Shown: piece by piece, positions 11,206 to 22,690 of the stretch
Numbering within the stretch: the first letter of the stretch is position 1
Layout: each line of letters opens with the position of its first letter
NCBI GenBank assembly: GCA_947359465.1
Contig: OX375876.1
Coordinates: 67,710,998-67,774,997, forward strand
Direction of reading: 5' to 3'
Origin: Metellina segmentata
Taxonomy: Eukaryota; Arthropoda; Arachnida; Araneae; Tetragnathidae
DNA length: 64,000 nt
Translations under genes and position numbers: made by a program
Notes under the pieces: generated by a model
What the model was told of the DNA's origin: nothing
The model's input: only the letters and a program-made list of their open reading frames with translations
Databases searched by the model: none

Positions 11206-12500
11206 CGCGACTACATACTTCTGACAGCTTTGTAATTTTTTAAAGTGTGCTTTTAGTAGAATCCTTTATTTCCAGTTTTACGTTTCAGAATCAAACATAT
11301 CACAGTGAAATTTAGCTGTATTTTCCAGGCCTTAGAATAGTCCTGCCCTGAATAAAATTAGAAACATCTTGCAGAAAGAGGAAAAAACGTTTCAATAGCA
11401 AGCCAAAAAGTTGTTACAAAATCAGCTTTGTTGAATGAACCGTATATTCAGAATTAGTTTGACCCTTTGGCATACAAATATATAACCTTTTTCAAGGATG
11501 AATGTTGTTTAAGGAAATTCTAAAGGCGTATTATTGTTTTATGAATAAATATAATTAAATTAGTTAAGTTGAATCAATTTTTCAAGTTCTTGAGGTATCA
11601 TCCGGAGCGGCGTCTTTAACCCATTAATGTAATTTATGTATTCATATCCTTTAATGAAGCATAAATTTACGCATTAGATACTTTTATTTGGTCATTCTAT
11701 GAGTCCAATTAGTACCATTATACTTTAACTACATCATAGTTGAATATCATCAGCTGTATTAAAATCCTCATTCGACGAATGGATAACGGAATATGCTAAT
11801 TTTAAGATAGCGGAGTTATGATTGTTTCGACAAATGGCATTAATACTTCACTTCGTTGAAACTTTGCCTTTCTATTGATATAGTATGCAACTATTTTAAT
11901 CAAAATGTGTGTCGGAGTTCTCGTGCACTCGTGATTTGAACATAAATGCTACTTCATTAAATGTTCCCCCATACACCCATGATGTCATTAATTTTGGATA
12001 CTTTGAACGTTTACATTCTTTCATATTTCAACTTTAGTTGGCAGTCTTATGTAATTGAGAGGATTATGTAACCTATAAAAACTTTTCTTTTGTCAGCATA
12101 AGAATAAAAATGGGCTTAAACAAGATAGCTTAATGTATTCTCAGAGAAACAAAGACCCATTTCCCAAGTCTAACGGCACCAACAAACATAATTCCATTTT
12201 AAGAAGCAAACCAACTCAGAATAATAATGAGATCAAACCAAATTCTCTGTAACCATCCAAACTCACGACACACTAAATGCAAATGCATGTAATATATTCA
12301 TGAAAGTCAAAAGCGAGGTATTACTCGGCAGTTCATTATAACAAAATAAACATTTATTACGTCCGAGAATTGACGCAAAAGCCGATTTTTGCGAGAACCA
12401 AATAAGAGAAACTCGGATGTTTGCACAGCGAAGATGAAACTCTCTAAAATAATGAAATAACAGCGGAACCCCAATACTATTAGTATTCATGACACATATC
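11206..12500. other. No feature seen
   Basis: AT-rich sequence without recognisable genes or repeats. The frame at 12263-12490 on the minus strand resembles no family I know. Confidence 0.4.
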
Positions 12501-13060
12501 GCACCGTTAAGTCGTATTCATTTCAAGTGTTTATGAAATATTCCTGAGTGCCATCCGCGTTCCCGAAGTTTGAGTCGGCGATTGCCTCTCAATTTTACAT
12601 TCCCAGTATGAGGTAAATCGATTCATTTCGGGCCACGGCAGTTGTACACTGGTATTGGAAAACAAATACCGCCTCCAGCAAGTTTCGACCGTCTGGAAAG
12701 CTCGCCAGTCTCCAGATAAACCAGGAATCGAGATCGGGGATCGTAATAGATGAACGTCGCGGGCTCTGTTTTCGATTTGGTTATTGGTTAGGAGATCATT
12801 CATTACCATCTCGCCTTCTGCCGCTTTGCAAAATGTCGCCAATGTGAGAGCTGTCCATCTATTACGCTACGCCACACAGTGACGCCTGCCGGCGATAGGT
12901 TACATGTAGTCGGGCTAATCTCGTTAAGATAGCTAGGAGATGGATGGAGCCCGGCTCATCATAATGATTTGATTTCGATAGAGCCGAGCCTTTGTACCCC
13001 GGAAGAATTAAATCGATTGTTCAATCGGTGGGGGGAATGATTGAACTCGTTCTGAATTCA
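12500..13060. other. GC-richer apparently single-copy block, candidate conserved non-coding or exonic region
   Basis: Composition rises sharply against the surroundings (for example CGCCTGCCGGCGATAGG near 12885 and GAGCCCGGCTCATC near 12950). A 103-codon frame on the minus strand (12531-12842) shows no known domain. It resembles no transposon here. It could be a regulatory region or an unrecognised exon. Confidence 0.3.
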
Positions 13061-13712
13061 CCATTCATATAAAAGTGTTAGGATAAATATTCCGCAATTG
13101 GTTTTGGAAAACGTGACAGTGCAAAATGTATTCCGCAATTTATTCGATTCTATTGAAGTAGTTGCACATTAGTTGATTTAGTTCTAGTTCAAGGGCTCGT
13201 GAATTCTAGTTATCGAATTCAGTAAAATTATACTTCTCTAATCGGGCTGTAGGTATTACGAAATCCGTACTGCCATGGTAATAACTTACGGGTTTATTTT
13301 TAGGCTGTTAATGCCAAACACTCATTATTGTTTTTGATTTGTCGCAAATGCTATTATTTTCTTACGATTGCGATAAATTTACGCGACATTTCAACTGACA
13401 ATGGTTCAGAATTAAAAGAAGTCCGTGAATCTTTAACTTCGAGAAACTTTAATATTCTGCTGTGTTGCTCCAGTGAGATATACATTCAACTGCCAAAAAC
13501 CTCTTGTTGTATTTCACTAATTAGAAATAAGGTACCAACCACAAAGCCATTTAAAACCCGGGAGCAGGCGCCCGAAAAAGAGTAACGGGAGTAGGCGTGC
13601 AGGGTATCTCATACCCGAACTTTTTCATCGCTCCCTACAATCATAAATGGTGTGCAAAATATATTTTTTATAACTAAATTAAAGCATAAAATACATCTAA
13701 TAGCATTTTTAA

Positions 13713-14240
13713 CCCTTCTTTGCATGATTTTTTCTTTATTGGTGAAATAAATCAAGGTGATATAATTCATGTTCAAAATTAAAGGAAAATTGGTTAAAAA
13801 AATCTTAGTATATATTTATAGTATAAATTTAACAAAAAACAATATGATGGTATCATGTGGTATTTTTTAAATTAAACTCAAACTTTTATAGAAATTGCTC
13901 TAAAAATAACAGAAACACATGTTACAAACCATGTTACACACCATAATATTTTATATTTCTTCCACTCATTTTCACTTTTTTTAGCAATAGAAACTCAAAT
14001 ATAATAAAACAAAATTAAAAACGAAATCATACGTTTATTGCAAGTACAACAAACAGCGGAATGACAACTTCAAGCTCGTTTTACTGTTAGTGACACTTGC
14101 TTATTTTTGACAGCTATGTTTTTTTTTATGCAATGGACATTAAAAAGGTATCCAGACACGATCAACTTAAAGTGAACTTGTTCTATAATTTTGGGCATTC
14201 AACGTTATGATGGAAATTTCCACCATTATGCAAAGAAGGG
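13713..14240. mobile_element. Nested 528-bp TTAA MITE with 17-bp perfect inverted ends
   Basis: TTAACCCTTCTTTGCAT at 13709-13725 has an exact inverse complement, ATGCAAAGAAGGGTTAA, at 14228-14244. Both include the TTAA. The interior is AT-rich with no gene. The right TTAA falls within the piggyBac transposase frame just after WATNG, so this element inserted into the older piggyBac. Similar ends and target choice suggest mobilisation by a piggyBac-family transposase. Confidence 0.85.
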
Positions 14241-14871
14241 TTAATTCCATTTGTTGCCCAAAGATCAGTAATCATCACATGAAACGATTTATGAACACAA
14301 ATATACAAAAATCCTGTAAACGCTTTCATTTCAGCTCTCGTAGTAGCTCTTGTAGATTTCTCCTCTCGTTCTCGTGAAAAACGATCTGAAATGGATGCAA
14401 CGTAAATGTTAGTGCAGTTCACTAAATCTTTCACCATTTCATCACAAGTTTCCAAAATTCTAGCGGAGTATTACTATTGCTTGAAATAGCTATGTTTCCA
14501 GAAAGTTTCATTATTATATTTTTTTCAGAAACTCGTACATTAGTGCGAAATTTTTTAATGTTGTTATTTTATATTGATTAACATATAAAAATAATTTTCA
14601 TTTGACGAATATATATCTACTTCAATATCTGTGTCATCGTCTGTTGATGAACCATGATTACTATTATATTCTTCATCATAATCAAATTCTTCTTCATCAT
14701 CAAATAAACATCCGTTGAAACTGTATATGTATCAATAAAAGTTCTCAAACGCTTCATTTCTTCGTCGTACATGAGATTACGTTCCATATTTGCAAGGCGT
14801 CTGGGTGCCATGACGGGAAAAAAATCTGAGTGGCAAGGATGGGCGCGCTGGGTATAATGTACCCGAAACAC
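14183..14871 (-). pseudogene. PiggyBac transposase, N-terminal fragment, interrupted
   Basis: Reading on the minus strand, the N-terminus starts at MAPRRLANMERNLMYDEE (near 14812). After a frame change it continues in an acidic stretch (DDEEEFDYDEEYNSNHGSST), typical of piggyBac N-termini. A later frame reads VRVSEKNIIMKLSGN, and the next holds MVKDLVNCTNIYVASI and TRAEMKAFTGFLYI, then LWATNG. The TNIY motif and the E-K-A-F-x-G-x-L block mark the start of the piggyBac DDE domain. The frame then runs into the nested element. The catalytic aspartates are absent. At least two frameshifts show long inactivity. Confidence 0.8.
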
Positions 14872-15048
14872 AAAATACCGGAATTTCTATTTTAAGAATT
14901 CGCCTGCTGACCTGGCATGTCCAAGGTCATGAACCCCACGTTCAGCTACATTGAGACTCGTCTACTTTTAAATGAGGGGTCGGGTAATAAACAGAAAAAA
15001 AGATGGGCGCGGGTATGTCACACCCATCGCGCCCATTCCCGGGTTTAA

Positions 15049-16570
15049 AAGTAGGGATATGCCAGTGACCAGAGTGATCACTCGGCAAAAGTGGGGAAAA
15101 TAACTATAAGATTCGTCTCACACATTGAAATTGCATCTCGCTCTCGAAGTAGGTATTTAAATCGTTAAAAAATTTATCGTTGCTGCAATATTGTTACCTA
15201 AGAAAATTGAATTGTTATTACCTGTCACATGTATCCATTTGACTACGGTTAGAAATATCACTGGTTTTTCTTTCTCTGCTTCCCAGAATTCATACAGTGA
15301 TCGACGGAGCTGCGCTTTGAACAAAAGTACTGTCCCTTTTGAGTAAAGTTGTAAAATACGTTAAAAATGTTAACTTATAGAAACGTTAAAAACTCATACA
15401 TTTAGAAAATGGGTTTCGATCGGAGGCACACATGTTAAGACTTACTGGTATGTAACAAAATTCACTACAAATTAATTTATAAACCACTAATACATTTATC
15501 ATCCCATACGAAATATTTTTTATTTGCATTCACTTTTAATTTCTGAGTAATGAAATCTATCCAAGTCAGTACACAGCGTTTTTTTCTTCAACATTATAAT
15601 TTATCAAAAACAAAAATGATGAAATAGACTTATTTAATTGAGATAAAAGAGTGATCGTTAATTTTTAGGTCTCCGAAATTTATTTTCAAAGATATTATTT
15701 GTTATTTTAGAGACTCGTAGCAACTTACGACAAAATAATACTAAGCGTGGGTATAATTAAAAAGGTTTCTAAAAATTCTGACTAATAATAAATACAAGTT
15801 TACCAACTATCTACTTTCATACACACAATCAACTGTTTTATGATTGAAATGTAACATATTTCTGAAGATTGCTTTTCAAAACAAAATACTTATCAACAAA
15901 TCTCTTTTCCTGCCATATGCTTTAAAAGAAAATACCACCGTAACATTTAAGAAAATACATCAATTGTTTAAAATCTCTCTGAAATTATTATTCTAGTATA
16001 TGCTTTTTACAAAAAATAAATGTTCATTAAATTTTATATTAGCATAAAGTTTTATTACGCACCTACATTAGTTTTATTGGATGTACATAAACAATGCAGA
16101 TTCTCCAAAGAAAAATTAGACTTAAAAATTGTGCTCCTATCTTCTAGCAAAATTCCATAACTGAAACATATTGTAATAAGTCAAGTAATTTACACTATCA
16201 CAGATTGACAGCATTAGAGCAACGAATGATATACGAATGTTGAAAAAAGGAAAATATACTTTTAATTTCAGTCTGTTTAAATACTGCTGGAAGACATTAT
16301 CCGTATTTCTGGAGGTATAAGGAATGAAATAAAAGTACTGCATATATGTAATTCAATTATATTGAAAATATGATAACATTGTGATCCAGAGAGGTAATTC
16401 CTCAGTTACCAGACAAACAAATGGTAGTTATTGTTAACATTTTAAATTTTTTAAAAACTTTCCATTCCTATATAAAACGTGTTTTATTTTTTTAAATTAT
16501 GGGGAATACCTTCTATATAATTGAACTATGGCACTAGTGGGTACATCGGTATGTAGATAGCGTGCTTAGC
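15049..16570. other. No feature seen
   Basis: AT-rich sequence. No transposase fragments, tRNA-like boxes or inverted ends found. Confidence 0.4.
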
Positions 16571-16574
16571 GTGG

Positions 16575-16800
16575 CATTGCGCAAAACATTGGCTACTTGT
16601 GACGGTTCGGGATTAAACCCGCAGCGAAAGGTTCAAGTTTTATAGTTCACTTGGTATGTCTTGGCCACGCCAACTTGAGGCCATTTAAGGTCACGACAGA
16701 TTTAACGTACACCAGGCCCCTTTGTACACGACGGTCTTTGGTTGGATTTGAACTCGCCACGTCTATTAGCTAGCATTTGTCGACGACAACAGTAAACGCA
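16575..16800 (+). repeat. SINE-like repeat, family A, copy 3
   Basis: It begins with a tRNA-like region (GCGTGCTTAGCGTGGCATTG, then GACGGTTCGGGATTAAACCC, a degenerate B box). It continues with GGTCACGACAGATTTAACG, CCCCTTTGTACACGACGG and GGTTGGATTTGAACTCG. The tail is shared with the copies at 4195-4435 and 6590-6850. This is the copy that best suggests a tRNA origin. Confidence 0.55.
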
Positions 16801-16964
16801 ACACGCTTTTCATATGCACAAATAAAACATAGCATTTTGTTATTTGTTATAAAATAATTCAGCCAAATTATACAAATTTGTATAAATAGAGCTTTTAAAA
16901 AATTTGATTAGTTTCAAACGAACTAATCTCTATTTCATTCAGAATTTCGTCAATCTTTTAAAAT

Positions 16965-17200
16965 GCCTTTTTCAAACCGTTCACTGAGCATTACTAATTT
17001 AATTTCCATCTACAAACAGACATTCACTTAATTTACAGGTAACCACCTGTGATTCCTCGCCTTAGAAAAAAATCCCAATACAGCGTTATAAACTATTCAG
17101 AGCTCAGAACCTGACATTTTATTCAAAGCCACAGTTTCGTCAATTCCCAAAAATGGCCGAATGTGACCCAACCCAAGCAACAGAAAACTTTATTTCCAAG
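16965..17200 (+). repeat. Local direct duplication, copy 1
   Basis: It is colinear with 17290-17530. Shared landmarks are ACTAATTTAATTTCCATC / GTTAATTTAATTTTCTTC, CATTCACTTAA / CATCCACTTAA, AACCACCTGT / AACCAGCTGTCG, and CCAACCCAAGCAACAGAAA / CCAACCCAAGCACCAGAAA. The period is about 325 bases and the copies are diverged. No coding function recognised. Confidence 0.65.
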
Positions 17201-17289
17201 AAAAATTTGTGCAAACAGAACCTGTTAACATTGAAGGATTTTCGCACAAATCATCTAACTCACTAAATTCCGACTCTTTTGTGAAAAAA

Positions 17290-17530
17290 AAATGTCCAGT
17301 CCCATCTACTAAACACTGTTAATTTAATTTTCTTCAATCAGCCATCCACTTAACACACAGACAACCAGCTGTCGTTCACCGTGTCTCACAAAAAATACGG
17401 TGCAAAGATATGATTTACTCAGCGCACGAAATCCCAGCTGCCATTTCATTCCAGGCCACGGCCTTCGTCTTTTCTGAAAAATGGAAAAGACATCTGACCA
17501 ACCCAAGCACCAGAAACCTTAACGTCCCGC
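17290..17530 (+). repeat. Local direct duplication, copy 2
   Basis: Second copy of the 16965-17200 unit, ending in CCAACCCAAGCACCAGAAAC. It leads into a GC-richer tract (17530-17760) that I could not classify. Confidence 0.65.
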
Positions 17531-17539
17531 CCCCAGTGG

Positions 17540-18877
17540 TCTTTCCCCAACAGCTAGCCTCGGTGAAAGATGGCCTAAGCTGCTGAGACCTGGGTGTTAC
17601 AGCTGCCAACCTCGCACATGGGGCGCGCGATGCCTGGAGAATAAAAATTGCAGGTTTTTACCACGCGTCATTCTCGGCTTTGTTTTGACGAACGCCATTT
17701 CCGCCATTATACCACCGTGTGCGACGCCATATTTGCCCACAACCGAGTGTACAAGATTCAGTAGCGTACCCGAAATCTCATTTCAATCAAAGATTCCTCA
17801 ATTTGTGTGTCAAATGAAGAATTGTATGTTTATAAGCTTCACTTAAAGTCATCAAATTCGCATTTATCAAATATTAAAATTTTGTCTTTGTTTAAGAACT
17901 TTTTCATTGCAAGCAATGTCCAGAAATGTATAAGATTTCCGTGCTACATGTCTTTTCGCAGCGGCTCATATACCGGTAAAAAATATCTAATAACCAGTTT
18001 TAAATAATCAAAAAAATATTTAAATGTAGTGGTTGAATTATTATATACTTAGTCTTATTTTTTAAACACAACAATAGAAAAAGCAAAACCATAGGTTTAG
18101 AACCAATCGAAAACAATTCTGAATCAAAGTATGTTTATTTATTTATAAAATAAGAAATTGAACTGTATTTCCTAATTTTGGACGAAACTCGACAGAAATG
18201 TGTGGTTAGAAATGGCACCGGCGTAAGCCCTGTTTGTCAACTTCAATGGACGTGGTCATACGTTAAAATTTTTCTTTCGTTAGACCGTTTCTCAGAATAA
18301 AAGCCATTCTGTGTGCCAGGCCAACGATTGATCCTTTTAGTTCCTTTTTCCTTTCTTTGTAAAACCCAAACGGATGTTCAGATTCAAAGAGAAATGGGAG
18401 ACGTTATAGATCAAAACTAGAATAAATCGCTTCTTTAAAAGCATTGTGGTCAGTAAACGCTTTTTTTTAAACATGTAAATATATAAAAAATATAAGTAAT
18501 GTTAAATATATAAAAAACATTACAGAACAATAACGATGCGTTAAACAAAAAGTGCTCTAAATTATCCGGAACATATGCTTTTTTTAAATATTATTGATGT
18601 AGCTTCCCTGTCAGTCACTTATATTGAGTTTCAAATAATTTCGATGACTTAAAATCTTGATTAGTGAAGAGGATAAGTTTTGTACTAGTATTCAAAATAA
18701 TCTATTACGTATTTTACAAAGGTAAGATTTTCAAACGGTTAGAGGTTAATCAGTACAGAAAAATAGGTTTAAATTAGAGCAAAAATCAATTTGCTACAAT
18801 TCTATTATTTCTTTATTCTTTATCATTCCCTTATAACACTTTAGAATTTTGGCATGAGTTAAAATGTAATAAAGTAA
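17540..18877. other. No gene seen
   Basis: Begins GC-richer (GGGGCGCGCGATGCC near 17620, CCGTGTGCGACGCC near 17715) and becomes AT-rich. The frame at 17807-18007 has no recognisable domain. Confidence 0.35.
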
Positions 18878-18901
18878 ACACACACACACACACACACACA
18901 A
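18878..18901 (+). repeat. CA dinucleotide microsatellite
   Basis: About 12 uninterrupted CA units just upstream of a Tc1 element. Confidence 0.9.
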
Positions 18902-18947
18902 AGTAATTAAAAATATTATTTAAAAACTTTCAACATGAGCCAAAAAC

Positions 18948-20152
18948 TACTCGGTCGAGTCACATTATTAAGTCACATTCATTACGAGTCATTACGAGTC
19001 ACATTATCACACCTACCTCAGACATTAACAACGCACAGACAATGAAACGCGGAATGTGGCGGTAGCCCACGTGGTGGGTACAAGAGGTGGAAACGTAGGC
19101 ATCTTGGAACATGTCCTTCGTAGCTGTGATGGGTAAAACGCGTGATTTATCTGACTTACAAAAGGGGATTATCATTGGCTTTCGCGTCAAGGGCGGCAAT
19201 ACTTCGGAAACTGCCCAGTTTTTGAAATGTTCGCGTGCTGTGGTGAAAGTGTACCGTGACTGGAGTAACGGCACCATTGAAAATAAATGGTGTGGAAACT
19301 GCGGTGCAACACGTTCCATTGATGTGAGAGGTGAATATTGGTTGCGACGGAGTTTGAGGACTGATCGACATGCTACAGTTGAACAACTAACGTGTCAAAC
19401 GAACAAGAGAACTTCCAGACGTGTGTCTAAGACGAAAGTACAACGAACCCTGCGGGGCTACGAAGCAAACAGATGGTCACTGCACTCATGCTGATAATCT
19501 TTGATTGGCCAAAAAGACCTCAGTATGCGCAGCAATACCAGAACTAGATTGCTGCTGATTGGCTGAGGTTTGACTTTTCAACGGATGGACGTTCACGTGT
19601 CTGACGAGAAATGTGTGAGAACAAACACCGTGCAACCATTGCTGGAAGAACACAATATGGTAGTGGCAGTGTTATGATGTGAGGAATGTTTACATGGCGT
19701 TGCCTGTGTCCTTCCGTACCTGTGGAAGGTACACACACGGATTGGGTTATATATTCATTGTTGACGATTATGTACACCCATACTTATTGACTGTTTTTCC
19801 TCGGAAGGATGGGATCTTTCAGCAGGACAATGCCACGTACCATACGTCCAGAATTGTCCCCAATTGAGTGGAGGTGCACGAAAAATAATTGCTGGTGGTC
19901 CCACAATTCATTAGATGGGAACCCAATCGAGCATCTTTGGGATTAATTCATTCGCCATGTTTTCAGTATGAGCACTCCACCATGCACCCTGCCGCTGCTG
20001 TTGGACGTACTGCAGTCTGCATGACTCCAGATAACTTTAGCAAACTTCCGCAATCTCATTGTCTCACTCCCACGCCGTCTAGTTGCTGTCCTTGTAGCAA
20101 AAGGCTGTTATTTTGGATATTAGCAGGTGGTCATAATAATGTGACTCGAGTA
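18948..20152 (+). mobile_element. Tc1-type transposon, 1.2 kb, decayed
   Basis: The left end reads TACTCGGTCGAGTCACATTA (18948-18967). The right end, on the opposite strand from 20152, reads TACTCGAGTCACATTATTAT. These match apart from a 2-base indel and give TA at both borders. The interior carries a Tc1 transposase in the + direction. Direct repeats of ATTACGAGTC occur just inside the left end. Confidence 0.85.
19111..20000 (+). pseudogene. Tc1-type transposase pseudogene
   Basis: The first open segment (19111-19494) starts MSFVAVMGKTRDLSDLQKG and carries the paired helix-turn-helix DNA-binding region (GNTSETAQFLKCSRAVVKVY), then RRSLRTDRHATVEQL. After a stop, frames change repeatedly. The second catalytic Asp is present in FQQDNATYHTSRIV near 19818-19860, and NPIEHLWD-type residues (NPIEHLW) lie near 19923. 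Multiple stops and frameshifts make it non-functional. Confidence 0.85.
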
Positions 20153-21492
20153 TTGAAATATATGAAGCATGTACACGCAGCTTTACAATATTTTACTACA
20201 TCACGCTGTTTGAAGATTTCCATACGAAGGTCAAGTGGAATTTATTCACTTCAACGACAACTTGAAGGCACTGATAATAAGAATTAGTTTGTGCTTCGAT
20301 ACCCCATCCGACCAACGTAGTTCACATGTTCGAGACCATACGACACAGTGAGCCGTTAACGTGCTACAACTCTTACAGGAAGACTCAAACCCCAAATTAA
20401 AAAATAATAATTAAAAATGTGTTTTTCGGTTTATTGGATAAAACGATGCATCAGATATTCAAGAACAAATCGACAAAATTTCAAAGTCGGAGGAAATTGC
20501 TAACAGCTGCTTTTTAACTTTTATTTGACCTTCCAATTACATAATCGACTGCCAACCATTGGTTTCGGTTTCCATGAAAACCTCCATTAATGCAACATTA
20601 TATCAAAGTCCATCTACCGATGATTATCCTAAGCATTTGAAATATACTTGAGGTGAAGACTCCTGATTTTTCTATCAATCGGCGAAAGCAAAAGGACAAA
20701 ATCCAGGTCCTTATGTAAAACCTGTGGAGACAACAATGACATAAATACATTAAAAAAATAGCGCTAAATTTCGTCCCAGCGTATCACAATAGAAAAAGCT
20801 CGTTTATAGAAAAAAATAGCCGTAGAAAATAAAAATGTGTTACATACAGTGTTAGTTTGTTTTAAAATAGTACTGATCCAATAAAATATTTTATTTCAGT
20901 TTATTAAACAAGAAATGTATAAATTGTCAGTGAATTATCGAAAATCACCTAGTTGTCATCAGAGATAAAACTGGCTTATAAAAATATATACGAGTTTATT
21001 GAAAAAACTCTCGTTTTAAATAGAGTCTTAATGTAATAGAAATTACTAAATAAATTGTATTTGTTAAAGGTAAGTTGCTTTGATCACCCTCTGTTGTATT
21101 TTGTACTTAAAATGCAATTAATTCAAAATCAGTTTTTTTGGATTTTTGCCAAAGTTTAAAGTATTAAGGACTTTTGATATATGTACTTAGAGTTAAACTG
21201 TTTATATTTTTTAGATCTTGAATAACTGTATAACAGATATAAGGAGAGCTTTTTTGTATAAATATTTCAAAAAAATTTATAAAAATTAATAAATGATTGT
21301 AAAACCCCAAACTCATATTAGTGTTTCTTTAACTATAATTTCGAGTGTAGGGGTGCATTGCCCTGAAGCACTGATTGGTCTGTAATAATTCAAATTTATT
21401 GAGATGTGAAAGGGACCTTGCCCCGTGTTACATACTGAAGTAAACTCTTTGCGTGGGGTACTTAATTCAATGGATAGAAACACGCAATTCCC
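20153..21492. other. No feature seen
   Basis: Strongly AT-rich, with T and A runs. No repeat ends or coding similarity recognised. Confidence 0.4.
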
Positions 21493-21717
21493 TTAAACAA
21501 ATCATCTACGAGTGGTTTTGAAGCGATATCTCTCCATGAAGATCTAACCAATTTTAAAAAACCAGGATATCTGATCGAGATATTGCTGTATTTTCGTGAT
21601 AATTACATCAATATATGGTCCATTTCATCTCTAGACGAGATATCTCGTCCATAAGGATTTGGTGAGTTTTCTTTTAATGGGGAGAATCTTAATTGAGGCT
21701 ACCACAAGAAGGGTTAA
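21493..21717. repeat. Palindromic TTAA repeat family, copy c, with perfect 16-bp palindrome
   Basis: TTAA at 21493-21496 and 21714-21717 bounds it. The right end reads ACCACAAGAAGGGTTAA. It holds GCGATATCTCTCCATGAAG, and the perfect palindrome GACGAGATATCTCGTC at 21634-21649. This is the best example of the family core. Confidence 0.75.
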
Positions 21718-21719
21718 AA

Positions 21720-22560
21720 ATGAAAATGTGACGATGATTTCAGATTAGAATTTTATTTTAGTTTGAAGCAAACCACACTTCTTAAAACATTTTACTCTGC
21801 CTTTTAAAATCCCACTTCGGTAATGTTTCACCAAAACCAAGAACACAAGATAAAAAAAACGCATTTCTACGATCATTCCCAACAGGTTTTCTACTTTCTC
21901 ACAGTCCTATATTCTTTCCGTAGGACGTACAAAACCCCAAAAATCGCGGGGAATAAGCACATAAGCGCAGAGGTGATGGCACAAAAGGTTAGGAAGACAA
22001 GTACGAGGCGGGTTAACTTTTTCTCCCTTTAAAAATAATAACAATAATAACAGTATAAAAGAAAAACAGCGACGGGTTGTAAAAAATAAAGAAGGATTGA
22101 GCTGTCAAAACTCCACAATGAACCGCTCAGCCGGAACCATAGAGACGACCATAAAGGAGTTTTTCTTCTTTTAGGTGATAAATCATCTTCCGCGTTTATG
22201 TTTTATTCTCTGGTGAGTTGATTGTTCCTTCCTGACGCTTCTTTTAATTTCGGAAAGGTTTGGGGAGCATCTTCGAAGGAGGCAATCCCGAAGTTAACTA
22301 CGACATTCGGGGACACAGAAATTGGTTAATGCCTTGAAAATGAATAATCTGATTCCTTGCACCCATAAAAAATAGCCTTTTACAAATACTTATCTCCTTG
22401 CCCATATTCGAAATAAAATAACAAAGTTTTTTAACTATTTTGGTGATAAATTTCGCATTATATATCACCAGTGCATATGGATGTTGAATACTTTTAAGCT
22501 AACATGTATCACAACATAGGAAAGACCAGACTGTTATTAAAAAGTCTTGTGTCAATATTA
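21720..22560. other. No gene recognised
   Basis: The frame at 21823-22032 matches no family I know. A moderately GC-rich stretch (22100-22320) is apparently single-copy. Nothing else seen. Confidence 0.35.
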
Positions 22561-22564
22561 AAAC

Positions 22565-22690
22565 TTAGCATCAATCGACCCTCTTAGGGCTCCAGCACAC
22601 ACATATTGGTTGATAAGATCTGGTTTGAAGACTATTCTAGACGATATTTCTCGTCTAGAGAACAACTAGGTAGGTCAGACAGCTGATCAG
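22565..22690. repeat. Palindromic TTAA repeat family, copy d (short)
   Basis: It starts with a CGACCCTCTTAGGG-type end and carries CTAGACGA and TCGTCTAG as perfect 8-bp arms (22637-22658) around TATTTC. It is shorter than the other copies, about 125 bases. Confidence 0.5.

Larger units (their letters stand above)
13551..15048. mobile_element. PiggyBac-like element with CCCGGGA inverted ends, TTAA target sites
   Basis: Left end: TTAA (13551-13554) followed by AACCCGGGAGCAGGCGC. Right end on the opposite strand: TTAA (15045-15048) followed by ACCCGGGAATGGGCGCG. Between them lie remains of a piggyBac transposase on the minus strand. A separate 528-bp TTAA element sits inside the transposase frame at 13713-14240. 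Hairpins of the form GGGTATnnnnTACCC occur at 13600-13615 and 14846-14862, with a diverged version at 15004-15034. Without the inner insertion the element is about 1 kb, shorter than the 2-3 kb usual for autonomous piggyBac, so the catalytic part had been deleted. Confidence 0.8.

Noticed and set aside
12531..12842. 103-codon minus-strand frame in the GC-rich block
   Set aside because: No recognisable domain, no splice context, and an overall composition that makes chance frames likely.
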